NCBI GenBank assembly: GCA_022605955.1
Contig: JAKCOZ010000014.1
Location: 15,692,001-15,756,000, forward strand
DNA from: Rallus limicola
Lineage: Eukaryota; Chordata; Aves; Gruiformes; Rallidae
Reading direction: 5' to 3'
DNA length: 64,000 nt
Shown: in pieces, positions 36,161 through 51,100 of the stretch
Layout: each line of letters starts with the position of its first letter
How positions within the stretch are numbered: the first letter of the stretch is position 1
The notes under the pieces: model-generated
Databases searched by the model: none
Seen by the model: only the letters and a program-made list of their open reading frames with translations
What the model was told of the DNA's origin: nothing
Translations under genes and position numbers: made by a program

Positions 36161-39100
36161 CTAGAGGATAAAGGTGAAGGAACAGGTCAAAACCCACAAG
36201 AATGTAAGAAGCAAATAAATAAACACTGGGATGTGTGAAGAACCTGACTCGGACACACTACCTACTTGATACATTATTACTTGGAAAGAGAAATTTCAAA
36301 AGGGAACTGATCTCTCTGCCCAGCCCCTGTTAATGGAGTCAGCATGGCTGCTGCCAGGAGGAAGTGGTATCCTACAGCCTAAAAAGGGCTGTAAACAATG
36401 AAAACCAAAAGCTTCTTTCACCTGTTGAAGAAGTTTTTGCTACATGGGAAAAAGGGGTATAATTACTGTTTATTCAACTGCATACCTTCCTGGGAAATAA
36501 ACCCACTATTGACATGGACAGAAGCAAAGCAAACTCAGGAGAAGGTGCTTTACATAAAAAACTTGGTTCGTCTTCATCCCCTTCATTTGCCACTCAAATA
36601 GTTCTGCCAGGTTGCTCTTTAGCTCTGTGAGTGTTTCCATCAGAGACAGCATCAAGTAATTTCTATTCTTTTATTATTAAAATGATGTGCAAGAGACAAA
36701 AGAGGGTACTAGGACAAATGATTAAGAACTCAGAAGCTTCAATTGCTAGGGATTTTCTAGACTCGTGGAAGCAGATTGCAACCCTCTCAATTAAGGGCTG
36801 CTGTGTTAAGCCGGGACAAGTCAAGTCCAAATGGTGCAATACATGGGGGGGAAAAAATAAACCACTTTTGTGACCCAGGTTGTTTCACACCAACTATAGA
36901 ACAAAACGAAGGGCTTACATACCCACACACAGAATGCTCACCCTATTTCTACAATGTATCACTCTCTGCCAAAACCAGAACAAAGCAAGCCATGGACACA
37001 GTGCACAGTGAAAGTACTTAACCTATTTTCTTTCTGTTTTATAATCAGTCCAAGATTAATTTGTATTTAAACCCATTTCCCACCCCCCCCCCCCCATTAC
37101 AACACTCCCTCTTAAATCTCTAATTAAAGCCCAGAAAAGTATAGCTGTGTTATTAACCCCCCACCTCAAAGTAAAAATTAATTAAAAATAAGCACACAGA
37201 CCCTTTGTGCATTTTGCCAAGGATGGCACTGCCAGTGCAATTCTCAGCCTCACAAAAACTCTTTACCTCCTGTGTTTTTTTCAGGGTCCCCATAATTTCT
37301 ACCTCTCGTTTCGCTTTTAGAATGTGTATCTGGCTTGACAAAACTTTAACTTGAAATGCAATGAAGCTTCCACAGCCATTGATGAGGCTGGTAAAGTCTG
37401 CTGGGACAGTACGTGCTTATCCTAGCAAACTACTGTATGCTTCTGCATACAGTTACAACCTTCTCTCTGGTTAAGCAGTTATGTGACACTTTCAGCCTCG
37501 ATGTCAACGTTCATGAAGCATATTTATGCTCTTTAACACATATAAACAGTTTGATAATGATGTCTTTTCTCTGAGTTCCAGCTCTGATGTCAGCTGTATC
37601 AAGCTTATAAAATTTTATTTGAATGACTTGTCATAGTATACTATCCACATCACATATTATACACTTCTGCCCAGATAGATCTAGAAGGAGACAGCTGGTG
37701 TATTCAAACGTTTTATCACCTCATGGCATTGTAACATATATGCATATTCAATTATCACGGCTGACTGATGTGACAATGTGTGAAGAATACTTTTAAATTC
37801 GTTTGTTTTTTTATAGAAACCAACAAAAAAATGCAGTGCAAGCATTCTTATCAAGTTGCAAGAACACACGTTTTAAATGATCATGCCATGCCTCCAAACA
37901 GGAACAATTAGCTAGGAAGACAACACTAAGTATTTTTTTAATGACTTCAAGAAAGCTGTTTACAAGTACCTAAGCACCAGGTACAAAGCACTCTCTTATC
38001 AGAGAAACAAAAGCATTATAAGGACAGATTACAAGAGTTTCCAGGACCCTCCTCACTGCATCATACACACATACACATCCCAGGACTGCTGGGATTTAAA
38101 ACATGGACAAAAGTCTGGATACTTCCTAGTGGCCACAAAACCTACTTCTATTAGCACACTGTAGAGTAATATTCCGTAGAGTAGAAGAATGACCTTGCTC
38201 AAAGATTTAATTCAGCGTCTACTGAGTGGTACAGGAAGTTTCCTTCTTACTCTGGGAAGTCGGTACTTTCTTGTCTAGGTTTTCTCTGATCTACCACTTC
38301 TTTTTCTCTCTTTGTTAAAGAAATTGGAAGTTATTACCCCAGGCTTTAAATCAAAGGGCCATCATTTTCACTGGTATAAAAAACATGGTTACAATTGAAC
38401 AAATCCATACAATAAAACAACTGCATTAAAAGTCAACTTACTATCGTTTTCACATACGAATTTGGTCTCAGAGACTGGATAGTGCTACCAGAATTGCCAT
38501 CTATACAGGAACGTGCTCCGTAGACCACAGTGATAGGAATGTCTTGATCCATTAGTGGAATCCGCTGCAGCATCGGCCTTTTCGCCCATCCATAAGGAAT
38601 AGTCATGTTCTTGAAAGCTGTTTCACCACTTCAAGTCATTCAAAAGGGTAAAAAGAATTACATTTCCATGGGAGCTGCCTTTTCTCTAAATTGGAGTGTC
38701 TGTGCCTTTTGGCAACACAGGCTATGCATGAGGCTGGCATTTTTTTACTATTAAGAAATACTACTGAGAAAAGGTTTTCCTGGTTTGCATGTGACTTTCA
38801 ACAGAAAGAGCTGTGCTTTTACAGTAACGAGTGATAACACTTAAAAATGTCTTATTTTTAAAGGGTTTTTAAAAGCAATTATTTACAAATTAAACCATTG
38901 TAATCATTATTTTCTGTAAAAAAATAGTGGCTAAACTCTCTCAGGATTAACTCACAGGTAGCTTAAGAGAAATACAGAATTAGAATAGCTTTTACACTTC
39001 TCAGTTTCTGGAATTCAGAAGAAGTGCAATGCTATTTTTTTCTTTAATTGAGTGCAATTAATGTGACAATTTAAAAAAAAGAAAAAGAAAGAAGATGTGC

Positions 39101-42100
39101 AGTCTTGCCATGGCCATTGGAGGGAGCAGCAGGCACTCAGCAAATGAAAGACTTCAAAACATACACCGGGAAACTCATACTCACCTGGGTGACTGCACGT
39201 TGCAGTGATAGATATATTCAGCCACAGTGTTATCATCAAACATAGATGAGTATTTGCGCTTGAAATCTGGTCTTAAACGCTGAACAAGGCTTAATCCTGT
39301 TAATAAAAATTAATTAGGGGATGAATTAGTATAGACAACTTTATTACATTGCCAATTGCTTTTCTATGACCCTCCAAATACACTCCCTTGAATCTCACTG
39401 CTAAGCTTGATGACCAATGTTTTGCTTCACCACCTGGATGTCTTCAGACAACAAGATGGCATTACACCAAACAGGAATGAAACATAAACATTCTAAAGGA
39501 TTTTGTGCTGCACCAGAAGAGGGGTAAATTCAATCCCCACTGAATACATACAGGGAGTGTTTGAGAAGGGCCACTGCAGCAACTCTAAGCAGAGTATCTT
39601 TGTGCTGTGTGCTTATCCTCACAGGATACCAACACTGTCTTTCTCCTTGCTCTGGCAGCTGCATGGGACAAAAGCATCCCACTTTTCAGAATCAGAAAGC
39701 ACTGTTGAAAAAGCTGGGCCATTTTTCTTCCTCACATAGAAGCCTGCGTATCTCCTTTTACAGAAGTCTTCTTCTGAAGTTAGTTTATCTAACTAGTGTT
39801 TAGTTGAAAGAACAGGAGTCTATGCTAGAAAAGAGAAATCTTGACGTGGGTATAAGATGGAAGAACTGGTATAAACTAAGGTATTTAACCTAGGAAATCT
39901 CTTGTCTCCATGCTCTCTTAACAGCCGAAGTAGAGAAGTGGGTCCTTTCAGGGGCCAGTTCAGGCTTTCTAAAGTTAAGCTCCTATCCTGAACCACGTTT
40001 TTAAGGAAGAAACCTCTTTTAGTTGAACAGATGGATCTTTGGGCCAAGATTCTCATCAAAGGCTAATTTTAGTCTAAGAATATTATTTATCCCTAAAGAG
40101 ACAGGCTCACAGTTTACTGCTTGGGTTTATCAACTGAAAACACTGCTGTTAATCTGTGCAATTATGATGACGTCACTTCTTCCCACCTGTCCCTGGCCAA
40201 AGGCCTGGTACTATTTATCTCACAGTGATCTATACTTCTGTAACCTTGAGATAAGATTACTGCAACACTCCCTTATGTGTTCTTTAGATCAATTTAGAAA
40301 ACTAATACAGTGCAAAAGAATAGAATTCCCTTATGAAACACCAATTTATGTCCTGAAGCAATGAAGATTTTGAAAAAAATTCTGAAATTTGCTCTGATGC
40401 TTGTACTTTGTCTACAGAGAGTTCAATTGCTGGACTTCTGCATCTGTCTGTCTGTCTGGGCTTTTATTTTTGAACACAAACAATACAGCTGGTTTGGAAC
40501 AAGAGAACCTGGAAGAACGAGACTAATTCTGTGCCTTCCACTGCTATCAGCATACAGGCCACAGCATCCCCATTTCCAGTAGCCAGGGGACAAGAAAGTT
40601 TGCGAATTTTAGAATTCACTTTCCATTTTGATAAAAAGTGTTCTGCCTGTGGGTCCAAGCACAAAACCATTCTCCTTCCCATGGAATTTAAATGGGAGAA
40701 TGAAACGAGCAGTCACGGCACCATGGAACAACTTTTGTAATGAAATCACACTTGTTCGTTCTCGTAATGTTTACTGAAGATGCCCTCAATTGTCTGGCTG
40801 AAAGAAATAGCAATATGGAAGACTGAGTTCCACAAGAAAGGTATGGTCACAGTGACATGGCTGTTGTCAGGAGGAATTTTTAGGCATTCAGCTCTGGGAA
40901 TGGAATTCACAAACCCAATCTAAGCAGTGACACCTCATCCCATGAGCCTCCTGGGTGACTGATCCAGCTAAGTGCAGGAAATCAACTGACTGGAAACCAG
41001 TCAATGAAAAAGATCTCTCATCTCCCTCCCAGGTATCTGCCTGCAGGTCTGATATAATATCCATGTGATACCACTGTGCTATCACAAAGACCCTGGTTCA
41101 TATTTAAACTCCAAACTCATACCTTTGATCCTCACTATAAAGTCAATTTCTCTTGTTCAGACAGCTATGCCTGCCCAGCAGCTTAAGCACATGCACATGT
41201 TGATGGAAACCTGGGTTTGGCTCAGTGCCTTCACCAGGTCAGGTTTGATGCCTGCCTTGCTGCAGAGTGTTTAACTTACTGTTCTCTAAGAACCACTCAC
41301 CTGTCAAGAATTGCACATTAACTTGATGGAAAAGTTCTTTAACACATGGAGTGAGAAACGGGTGAAAAATTTTGAAAAGCATTGCCCTCCTCAACAAGTT
41401 ATAGGCAAGGCTAGATTGGGGATACCTTGCCAAGACAAGGTCTGGGTCTGCAGCATGGATCTGACTACACTTACTTGCTAAGGGAGACAACTTTGAACTC
41501 TTCCACATGGATTGATTTATGCATGCATTTGTCATTGGATAAAAGGCATTAAATCAGTGCTTAGCGCTCAATATGCTTCAGGTGGTTTTGTTAATGAAAT
41601 TAACATTTTACTTTTAGAAAAAGAATCCTGTTTGTACAAAATGTTGTTTGTCTGAAAAGCTAATTTTGTCACTCTCCTGAAAGCAAATGGATCTGCATAT
41701 AGAACATACACTCTATGGAAAGAGCTAAGGAAAGAGATGTGGTTTAAAAGTAAGCAAAGCTAGTTTAGGACTAGTTTATCTTCAGTCCAAATACAAAAAA
41801 TGATGAAGAGGTGAGTTAACTGTAACTTGTGAGAGGCCTGAAGGGTATCTCCTTCCAACCTCTCCACCAGAGACTCTTATAGCACAGGCAGTAAAAGACG
41901 AATAACCTCTTTCCCCTCCAAAAGGAATACATAGGATGAATTTAAGATTTGATCACACCCTTCTCTCCAAATAAACTTAAACCAATTAGAATCTTTGATC
42001 ATCCCCACCTTGTCCTAGCATGAAGGTATATAGAGTTTATCTAATGGCTCATCAGTACTGTTGAAGAAACATAGAAATATGAAGGACAGTTTTCCACTGT

Positions 42101-45100
42101 AGTGCCAGACACCCAGGAAACTCACAAAATTTGCTAGAGTAATAAGAAAATGTCTACTGGGATGAACCCGGTTTCTATTTAACTTCTTGAAACTCAGGCC
42201 AAAGACAAATGAGTTTATGAGAGACTGCCTTCTAATCTTAATCAAATTCGGAAATCCTGTTTGTCCATCAAACCACAGTTGGAAGAGAAACTAAATGGAC
42301 TGTGACCAGAGGCAACGAGGTAAAAAAAACCCTTTTCACATTCATGCCTCTTTGTCAGGCTTCCCCAACAGACGTCCACATCATCTGACTCACTCGAACT
42401 CTAGCTTAGAATATAATATGATGTAGCTTGTTGTAAACTACTGTACTAGTATTTTGAATAGAAAGAGCCTTCTGTCCTCAAGATTTTGTCTTCCTCAACC
42501 CTGTTCACTTTCTCCTCAAACTCTTTTCTCTGTGGGTCATATGGGCTTGAAACAAAGCTTATGTTTATGGGGTATCTATGCCATGGCTGTATTTAATGAA
42601 AACAGAAACGGTATTTAAGAACAGCTAAAACTCACCAAAGGGTCCTGCTATCCTCAGCCCAGCTAATGGATTAAATGGACTCAATATAGCTCCTAGTGCT
42701 TTGATCCAGATGGGAATTGGTCTTTCGTGTTCAGCATTGTCAGGCCTCTCTGGAAAACCCCATGGCTCCACTAAGATAAGGTGTTTGACCCTGTTGGCAA
42801 AAGAGGTTCAGAGGTTTAGAGTACGTTAGCTTTTCTTTGACCGTTTACAACGGAAACGTGCTATCTGTGGACTATGAAACCTGGTTTAGTCACTTCCACC
42901 ATAGAGGCTTATTACCTAGTTGCTGACTCATCAATAGTTTTGCTTTCGATTGCTAATTGGAGAGAGATTGAATTGCAGCTAATCATATGGCTGAAGACCA
43001 GAAACTTGGAAGCTCATGTCACAAAGAGAACCTCAGTATTCAACAGACACCCGCTGTCATACCCATGTGAAAAAAAAAGGCCAGTTGTGCTTCTATTTTT
43101 AAAAATAGCCTAATCTATATGCTCAATCAATATTATTTGCAGGAACAGTTTAATTTGAGGGGAAAAAAAGAAGACAAATGCATCTCTTTCATTTAAGTAA
43201 ACTTGCTGAAAGTCTTTCTTTCCCAAGCCATCTAAGATGTCTGCTGTAAGAAGAGATAAAATTCATCTGAAAACTCATCAAAGTAAAATCTGAACTGGGC
43301 GAGGCAAAATACACAGATGTTTTCTACACTTACTGACTTTAGATCCTGAAAGAAACTGACAGAGGCAATTCATAAAATTACAAGTCAAAGGAACTTTAGA
43401 ATATAGGGCATAGCAGGAGTCCCCAGTACATACAAGTATCAATCACTTCAGGCTGTGAATCCCCCTCAAGTAAAAAAATTACTTCATCTTGTTAGATTGG
43501 AATTGTCCATTTCTGTTTAATCCCATAACACCACCTACTCTAACTGTCCAAGATATTGCCCATTTCTAAAAAAGTGACTCTTAACTATAGTTTTGCATAT
43601 TTAAGGTGATTTTCCATGCAAGCTTCATCATCTTTACTTTCTTCCTGACTTTCTTCTCTTTCAAAGCCATGAGATATTTAACACAGCGGAGTTCTTAGTG
43701 CTTAAAACGGTGTCAGAAGTGATTCCGAGGGCTATTTCTGGAATATAATCACTTGGGGAACCAAAAATCTGTGCTTGAAATGAGGGGTTGGAAAGGATTA
43801 AGCTCACAAATATGTTTCTTGGCTGTCAGCTCATCCATGAGTGCATTTGCACAGAGCAGCAAACGCCAACTGTAAGCATGGACTGGGTAGAATTTAACTA
43901 CACAAACCAAGCAGGAGAGATTAGAGGCTCAGAAGTGCAAGCAATGAGGAGCTCTTCAGGACAGCCACCAGTTCTGTGCACACACTATGGCTTTAAACTT
44001 AACATAGCAAACACATGAAGAAACACAGAATAAGGGTGGGGTTTTTTTCATGTTTCAATTTTTAATACTTCCCTCCTTATCTGGTATTTCTCCTTTTGGT
44101 AATCAAGCCTAAAACGTAACTCAGGATAATGAGAAGTTGACCATGAGAATCATTTCAAAAGTAGAAGTCCAGAAGTTGCACTATTTGAAAATCACAACCC
44201 ACCACATCCTGGGAATACTCTAAAGGGGAATCTTTTTGGATTAGTAACCTCAGTTGTCCCGTGAACAACTTTGGTACAGCGTAGTAAATTAACGGATCAC
44301 CTAAGCTTGGAGAAACAGATCTGCTTTCCCAACAATATGTATCCAGAATCCCTTAAGCCTCTAAAGCATTGTTAGATAATCTGGCTGAAAGCTGTGCTAT
44401 ATTTATCACTTGATTCAATGCTGTCTTAAGACCCTACTAGTCAATTTGCTATTTTGATCATGTTAATTTCAGGGCAACATCAGTAATCTGAGAGCACAAA
44501 CTAAAACACCCACAAATTAATTAACCCCAACTTAAGCACAGTGAAGCATGTAAACATAAAGTATCATTTTTGATGTAACTCAGCAGGGGGCAGAAACAAT
44601 ATCTCATCCCACAAGGATGGGGTAGTGCCATTTATAAATGCTTCAGAAGAAAGGGTAAGAAACTTGTAAGTGATCCCTACAAGAAACTAACTCCAAATAG
44701 CTAGAAGTTCATTTATGCCCCAAAGGGCAATAGGTTTACATCCCTAGAGCAGAGGATTACATTTTTTCATTGCAATTCTGGATTTAGCCACAGGCCTACT
44801 TTCACACATCACTTCCAGCCACACGTGCCAGCTGTTATCCACTTTGAAAGAAAGAAGCAAAGTGCTTTAGGAAAAAAAAAAAAAAAAGTATAAATTTATT
44901 TTAAAATCTCCAAGTGAGATAAAGAAATGTATATGGTATAAATTGATGTGAATATAAAAAGAGTAAGATGTTTTGTATAATATAGAATCTGCCACACAAT
45001 GTGGAAAGCTAAACTTAATATTCACAGTTTTTGGCAGAGTCCACTATGTGTACCCAAACAAATGCAATGTACTTTTCTGATACAGAATGACCTCAGGTGG

Positions 45101-48100
45101 TGGGACCCTAGCTCACCAGGGGCTATATAATCAGACTTTGTTTAAAAAAAAAAAATTATTAATTTAAAGGAAAAAAAAAAATTGATTAGCTGTTGGCCAC
45201 AAACTGGTGCAGAAACTACTGATGAAATACAGTTACTGGACTGTTGCAGCTGGATGGTTTTGTAAAGAAGAAATATGAAGTGGCATACAGGCAATTTAAA
45301 TCAACCAGTCACTAAATTTTTGCATCATCGCACTGGCACCAGGTTGACTGCTAACATACAGGCAGAAATTACCTAGGGGAAGTATGTTCAGAAGTTTCAG
45401 TGTTATCTGTAGCGATGAGAAGTTTGGCAGAAACAGGCCTGTTTTCTCCTCAGAAACCTATGTTGGATCATGAGAGGTCACAAAATATTCACCCATAAAT
45501 ATGATCTTTGCTGTTTCACCTTATAACAATGGCAAGGTGGCACTGAACAAAACCAGAGGAACAGTGAAATACACAGAAAAGCATGTTTACCATATCAGGT
45601 TTTTTCTATTCACCTGGAAAGAAACCATACGATTAATACTTTGGGCTTAAAATCCAGCATCAGCAGAGTCATTTATTTAATCTATAAAGAGCCTGATGAG
45701 ATTAAAACCTGTGTTAAAATCACAAGTCAAATACAGAAAAGTAATTCCTTTACTTTCACATACCTTGATGGGTATTTTAAGGAGTAAGCAGCAGCCAGGA
45801 ATCCACCGAGGTTGTGTCCAAGTAAAATCATTTTTTCTAACCCCACCTCCTTTCTCCACTCTTCTATGGATTCCACAAACTGATTTTCTGCTTCCCGAGC
45901 ATCGGTGTCAAAGTGTGGTCTACTGCTACGTCCAAATCCCAAGAGGTCAAAAGCGTGAACGGTCCTGTTCTCACAGAGATCTTCAAAATTGAGAGCCCAC
46001 AGTCCAACACCTCCTCCAAAGCCATGCAGGAGAACAAGTGGAGTTTTATGTGAGAGGTCTGGAGAGAATGTCACTGTCCATATTTTATTTCCTTTAGATA
46101 TATACACGTATCGCTTATTGTAGGTGGTTGCAATACCTGAAGAAAGAGAGGGGAAAATGATGTTGCTAGACATGCCTGATAATACATCAAGTACATTCTA
46201 TGGAAACCACTGTTTTAAATAGTAGCTCCCTTTCAAAGGACAGAGGCTACAATCAAATATCTCTATTAGGGAACAACGAAAATTTAATTCTAAACTGTTT
46301 TATTTCATCTCATGTTTACTGAATGTAAATTTACAGCAAATCTAGTTATATCTATAAATGTTATGAAAAACCAAAGACGTACATTTTAGCATTTTGTCCT
46401 CAGCTTCTTTAAGGTGCAGCAGTGATGTGGGACACCAGGCAGGAAGCCAGCTGAATAACCATCCTAGCCTACAACACAGAATAAAAATTTCTTGAGCAAG
46501 ATGGTAATTTTTACACCATTTGATGCTTTGAAGACATTTGTTTTGCTGCTCTTCCTGTAAGAGCCCAATGTAAATTAGATGCTGTGCAGGACAGGAGTGT
46601 GCAGTGGGAGGGGAATTCACTTGCTCCTGACTTTTATCAAGTGGTGTGGTGACCAAGGGCATTCTTCAAACAGGACGTTGTTTCTCCACCGTGTGCTTCT
46701 TATCAGAGCATAGTGAGCTATCTCCGTCAGAGCAGGGTTCTTCTGCGAACCCGGAGACAACAGCTCTCACGCCAACCAGACAAGCCTGGCAGGATATTTA
46801 ACACAATAATTGGGGTTTCCAGCCTCCTCTCAAGTTCCCTTTTGGAAGTCTGCCTGCACACACATTACCCTGCATGAACCTATGATTTCCAAAATAGCAA
46901 TAAACTGTGTGCTCGCCAGCCTAACTTGAACTGATTCATACACTAGGCAAATTTAAAAAGTGACAAATAAACAGGTTTATTCTAGCAAAGCAAAGAACTA
47001 GGGCCTTCATTACCAATTCAGAAGCAAAGTCCCAGAGGAAAACAAAACAGCAATTTCAATTGCTCCAACAGAAGCTGCTTTTCCAGCTGTCAGTTACTAT
47101 CTTGGTGGCAGCAGCTTGACCAGCAGAGCAGAGGGAATGACTCAGCTAGCAGAACTGCCTCACCCACTGTGCTTCAAAGGACACAACAGTTGGGTGCAGC
47201 TCTTCCTGGCTGCTCACTTCTCTTGTTTTCAAGATGGAATCTTCTGTTTCTCTCTCTCACCTGTATTCAAAGTGGCTCAGACTGTTAGTGTCAGGCTGCT
47301 ACTGTAGGACCCCAGACCATTCCTCATAGGGAAGAGGATATGGTCACCAAATTCAAACCCAATTTACTTTCTTCAGCACTTTTTTCCTTACACAGAACTG
47401 CTTTCCACTTTGTTACAGTATTTTCAGGTCTGAACATCGTGAGCATTAGTCATACAACAATTAACGTTAGAAGACTGTGATGTTAGTCAGTTTTCATTGT
47501 GCACAACACATAAATAACCAATGACAGATCTTGGCCCCTAAGTTCTTCATCTGAAGGACCTTCTCCCCACCTTTTAAAGGGCCTGAGCCACTCCAGATGC
47601 ATGGCTTCTTAAGTTTATGATACGATACGGAAGGTTTTCTGGGGATGTACAGAGCAATTGCAAGTTGCACCATTCAGATTCATAGAAACATATTAAGGGA
47701 TATTAAGAAAAAGAGCTCCAAACCATACCCGCTCAAAAAGAGTTAATGATCCAATCACCCCTGCCCACTGCTATTCAGTATTATTTACTCCTCTGAGAAA
47801 TACCTCAACATTTGGCTATTCTATAAACAGCCTTCTGACACCACCAGACTGTGGGAACCACTACAATAGCATATTGAGGGACTGGAAAGGGATGTCTGTA
47901 TGTCCCTCCATCCCATGTCCTCATGCAATCTAAGAAACAAGAGAACCGGGCATCTTCCAGGAATGGGCATCCAAGCGTGCTGCTGCCATGCATTGATCTC
48001 AACCTAAGGTTTTTGAGGAGAGGTTAAAGCTGGCACCAGCCAAAACCAATTTCACCAGCAAGTAACTGTGAAATCTGAGATTAACAATATCATTAACTGG

Positions 48101-51100
48101 GTCCAGTGTTATGAATTACTCTGGTAAATTATATAGCTATGTAACCAACATCCTGAGCCAAACTTTCTGCATTTGTATGAGTAAAAATGCCTAGTTGAGC
48201 ATAACTCAAGTTAAGAGCACAAAACTGGGTCGTTATTTCGCCCCAAGCCAGAACCGTATGAAACATTTCTTCTTGGCAAAACTGGTGATTTAGCAAAGAA
48301 ATTTCTTTAAAGACTTTTTGTACTTATTTTTACAGAAATGTACAGGCGTAACATGTCAACATCAAGACAGTGAAGAGATAGAACCAAAATGAAATAATAC
48401 AGTTCACGGTCCCAGATTTTTTTTTCCCCAGGTTTAGGGAGATACCTGGATGCTCAGGAAAAATATTTAGGAAATTGTATTAGAATGGGAAAGGTGTAAC
48501 AGGGATACACACTCTTCTGTGTGTTATCAGTATTGTTTATAAATAGTGAGATTTCCATTCAGAAGAGACATCACATACACACAGCTTGAAGAATACAGTC
48601 AGCAAGCTGAAATGCTTAAAAATTATGTTTGCAATTCAGTCATTCTCTCCTTGCTGAACTAAAAGAGCAAATAAAGAGGCTTTCTGTCAAAAAAGATCAC
48701 TTTCTCAAAAGTTATTTTAGAAAGAAAATATTTAGTTACCTATATTGAAAACTTAGTCCTTTGGTGTCATCCCTGCCACTTCCAAAATTATTTGCCACAT
48801 TGCCAGATGTTTTCCTCATGTGGAGAACAACCATCTATTTAATCTATTTGAATCATTTCACTGATAGCTTTGGAAGACTGGAGTATGGCTGCAGCATTTG
48901 TTTTGTGTGTCTGTGCTAAATGCACACAAGAATGTCAATTGCTTACACCGTCTATCATTTTTATTTCTGCAATATAAAGTTAAAAGAGCTATTTAATGTC
49001 AAACAAGAAGTGATGGACCTTTCAAGACAGTGTGCTCACTGGCGATGGAGAGAAGATATGAAAGAAAACTAAAGATTTCACATTTGCAGTAGTTTCACAT
49101 TGTGAGCTGCCCCCACTCTGCTCTCATCACCCACCACTTCCCAGGCAATCTGTTTCCATCTTTCTTTTTACAAAACAACAACAACAAAAAAGAGCTCAAC
49201 AGTGGAATCTTTTATTTTGAGGAGTTAAGAAATCCACTGGGCTTAGTGGCTTGCTATATCAAAAAGTGTGAAGTAAATCTGGCAGCTGAGAGTATATTAG
49301 TAAGGCACTTAATTCATGGAATTTAATCTGTTTATTTGTTTGTGACCACACAGTAATGTAAACCAGTGTACACATCCATGCTAAACTAAGCAATAATAGG
49401 CAGGAACTAACGTGGGCTAATAGGAACAAGTGCCCTGTTCAGCCTGGACCAAAGCATAAGAAAGGATAAACACAATAAATATAGTAACTATATAAAAATA
49501 ATGATTACTATCTTCATAGACATGTAAGGAGTAAAGAGTAATTGAAGGTTGTGTAACCTGTAACTAAGGATAATACTGTTTTTCCTTAGTTACTTGAATG
49601 TTAATTTGAATCAAGATCTTGCTGCCACAGGCAGCTTACATTGCCCACGGGAAACTTTCAAAAGAACAGAGAATCAAGTAGAGGCAAAGGCAGAGCGAAC
49701 CAGACCCACCCATCCACCTCCACTAATTAGGTCAAATTGGACAAAGAACATGGCAAACAGTTAACCTGGATTCTACCATTCTGTCAGCTAGATTAATCCT
49801 GTTCAGCTTAGTGAGAATTGATTAGATGGAAGGCACCAGATGGATCTGTAGCCAGCTAAAAACTTGACATATTCCACAAAAAGCCCATGAAAGCTTAGAT
49901 AAAACAGAAGAATTGAAAACATCTATTGTAACACTAAGGTATGCACTCAAACAGCTGAATAGTCTATCTGATTTTTGGCTTATAATGTGGATTTAAAAAA
50001 TGAAGCTCTACTATATAAAGAGGTTTAATGAATGCTCAGCAGAAGTTGCTTATAACTCTATGTAGGAGATATAAATATACATACACAGAGCACGTTCTCT
50101 CACTTTTCAATCTTCCAGTTATAGGAATGTATAGCTTACAAGATGTATTGAGCTTAAAATCACAGATTCACAGACTGGTTTGGGTTGGAAGGGGCCTTAA
50201 AGATCACCTAGCTCCAACTCCCCTGCTATGGGCAGGGACACCCTCCACTAGTGTGGGTTGCCCAGAGCCTCATCCAACCTGGCCTTGAACGCTGCCTGGG
50301 GTTATTTTGCTCATGTGCACCACCACTGTGGAGTTCTTTGTGATAATCAATGCAAAGTGCATGTGGCCAAAAAGCAGAATTAAAAACCCCTGTAAGCAAC
50401 TCCACTAAATCAGAGTAAATGAAAGCAACACCATTTGCTACATGACGCTTTGTCAAAAACTGCTGACCCACTGAGATAGGACAGGCAGGGATCCTTCCAC
50501 CATACTGGATATAAAAATCATCGTTTCACTAAGAATTGTGAAGTTAGTAAGGTAACCAAAACTCCCAACATAGAGCAAAAAAGAGGTGCTGAAACATGCA
50601 TCAGTGACAGAAGTGTGCAGAGTAGACTTTCTTGCCATGAAGATTATTTGGACTTAAAAATGACATCAGCAGGGAAGCTAGAGCTCAGGGTATACAACAA
50701 TTACACAATAACTCACATGCAAAGGATTAACGGGAATGTAACTGAATGCACCAGCAACAAAGCTGCATATCTGATTTTGCCTTGCCCTCAGCAAATGAAC
50801 ATACTGAATATTTCCAGCTGAATTTGTGAAGACAATGTGACAAACTGCCAAAGTTTTAGCTCAAGAACAAGCTCAAAAACTTAAAAAGCTGAAACACTGA
50901 GGGAATTCACTGGTAAATCATTTCAACCTTTACCCTTAAATCTTATTAGAATCAAGCTGATCTTTCAAACACCTTAACCCTTTCCTCTCCTCTCAGAATT
51001 CATTCCAGCTACTTTTAAGGAAGGAAACAAAATCAAATTATTGCAGAGAACTCGTTGTATGGCTTCTGTACAGCACCAAGAGGAATGGCATGGTGATTTT

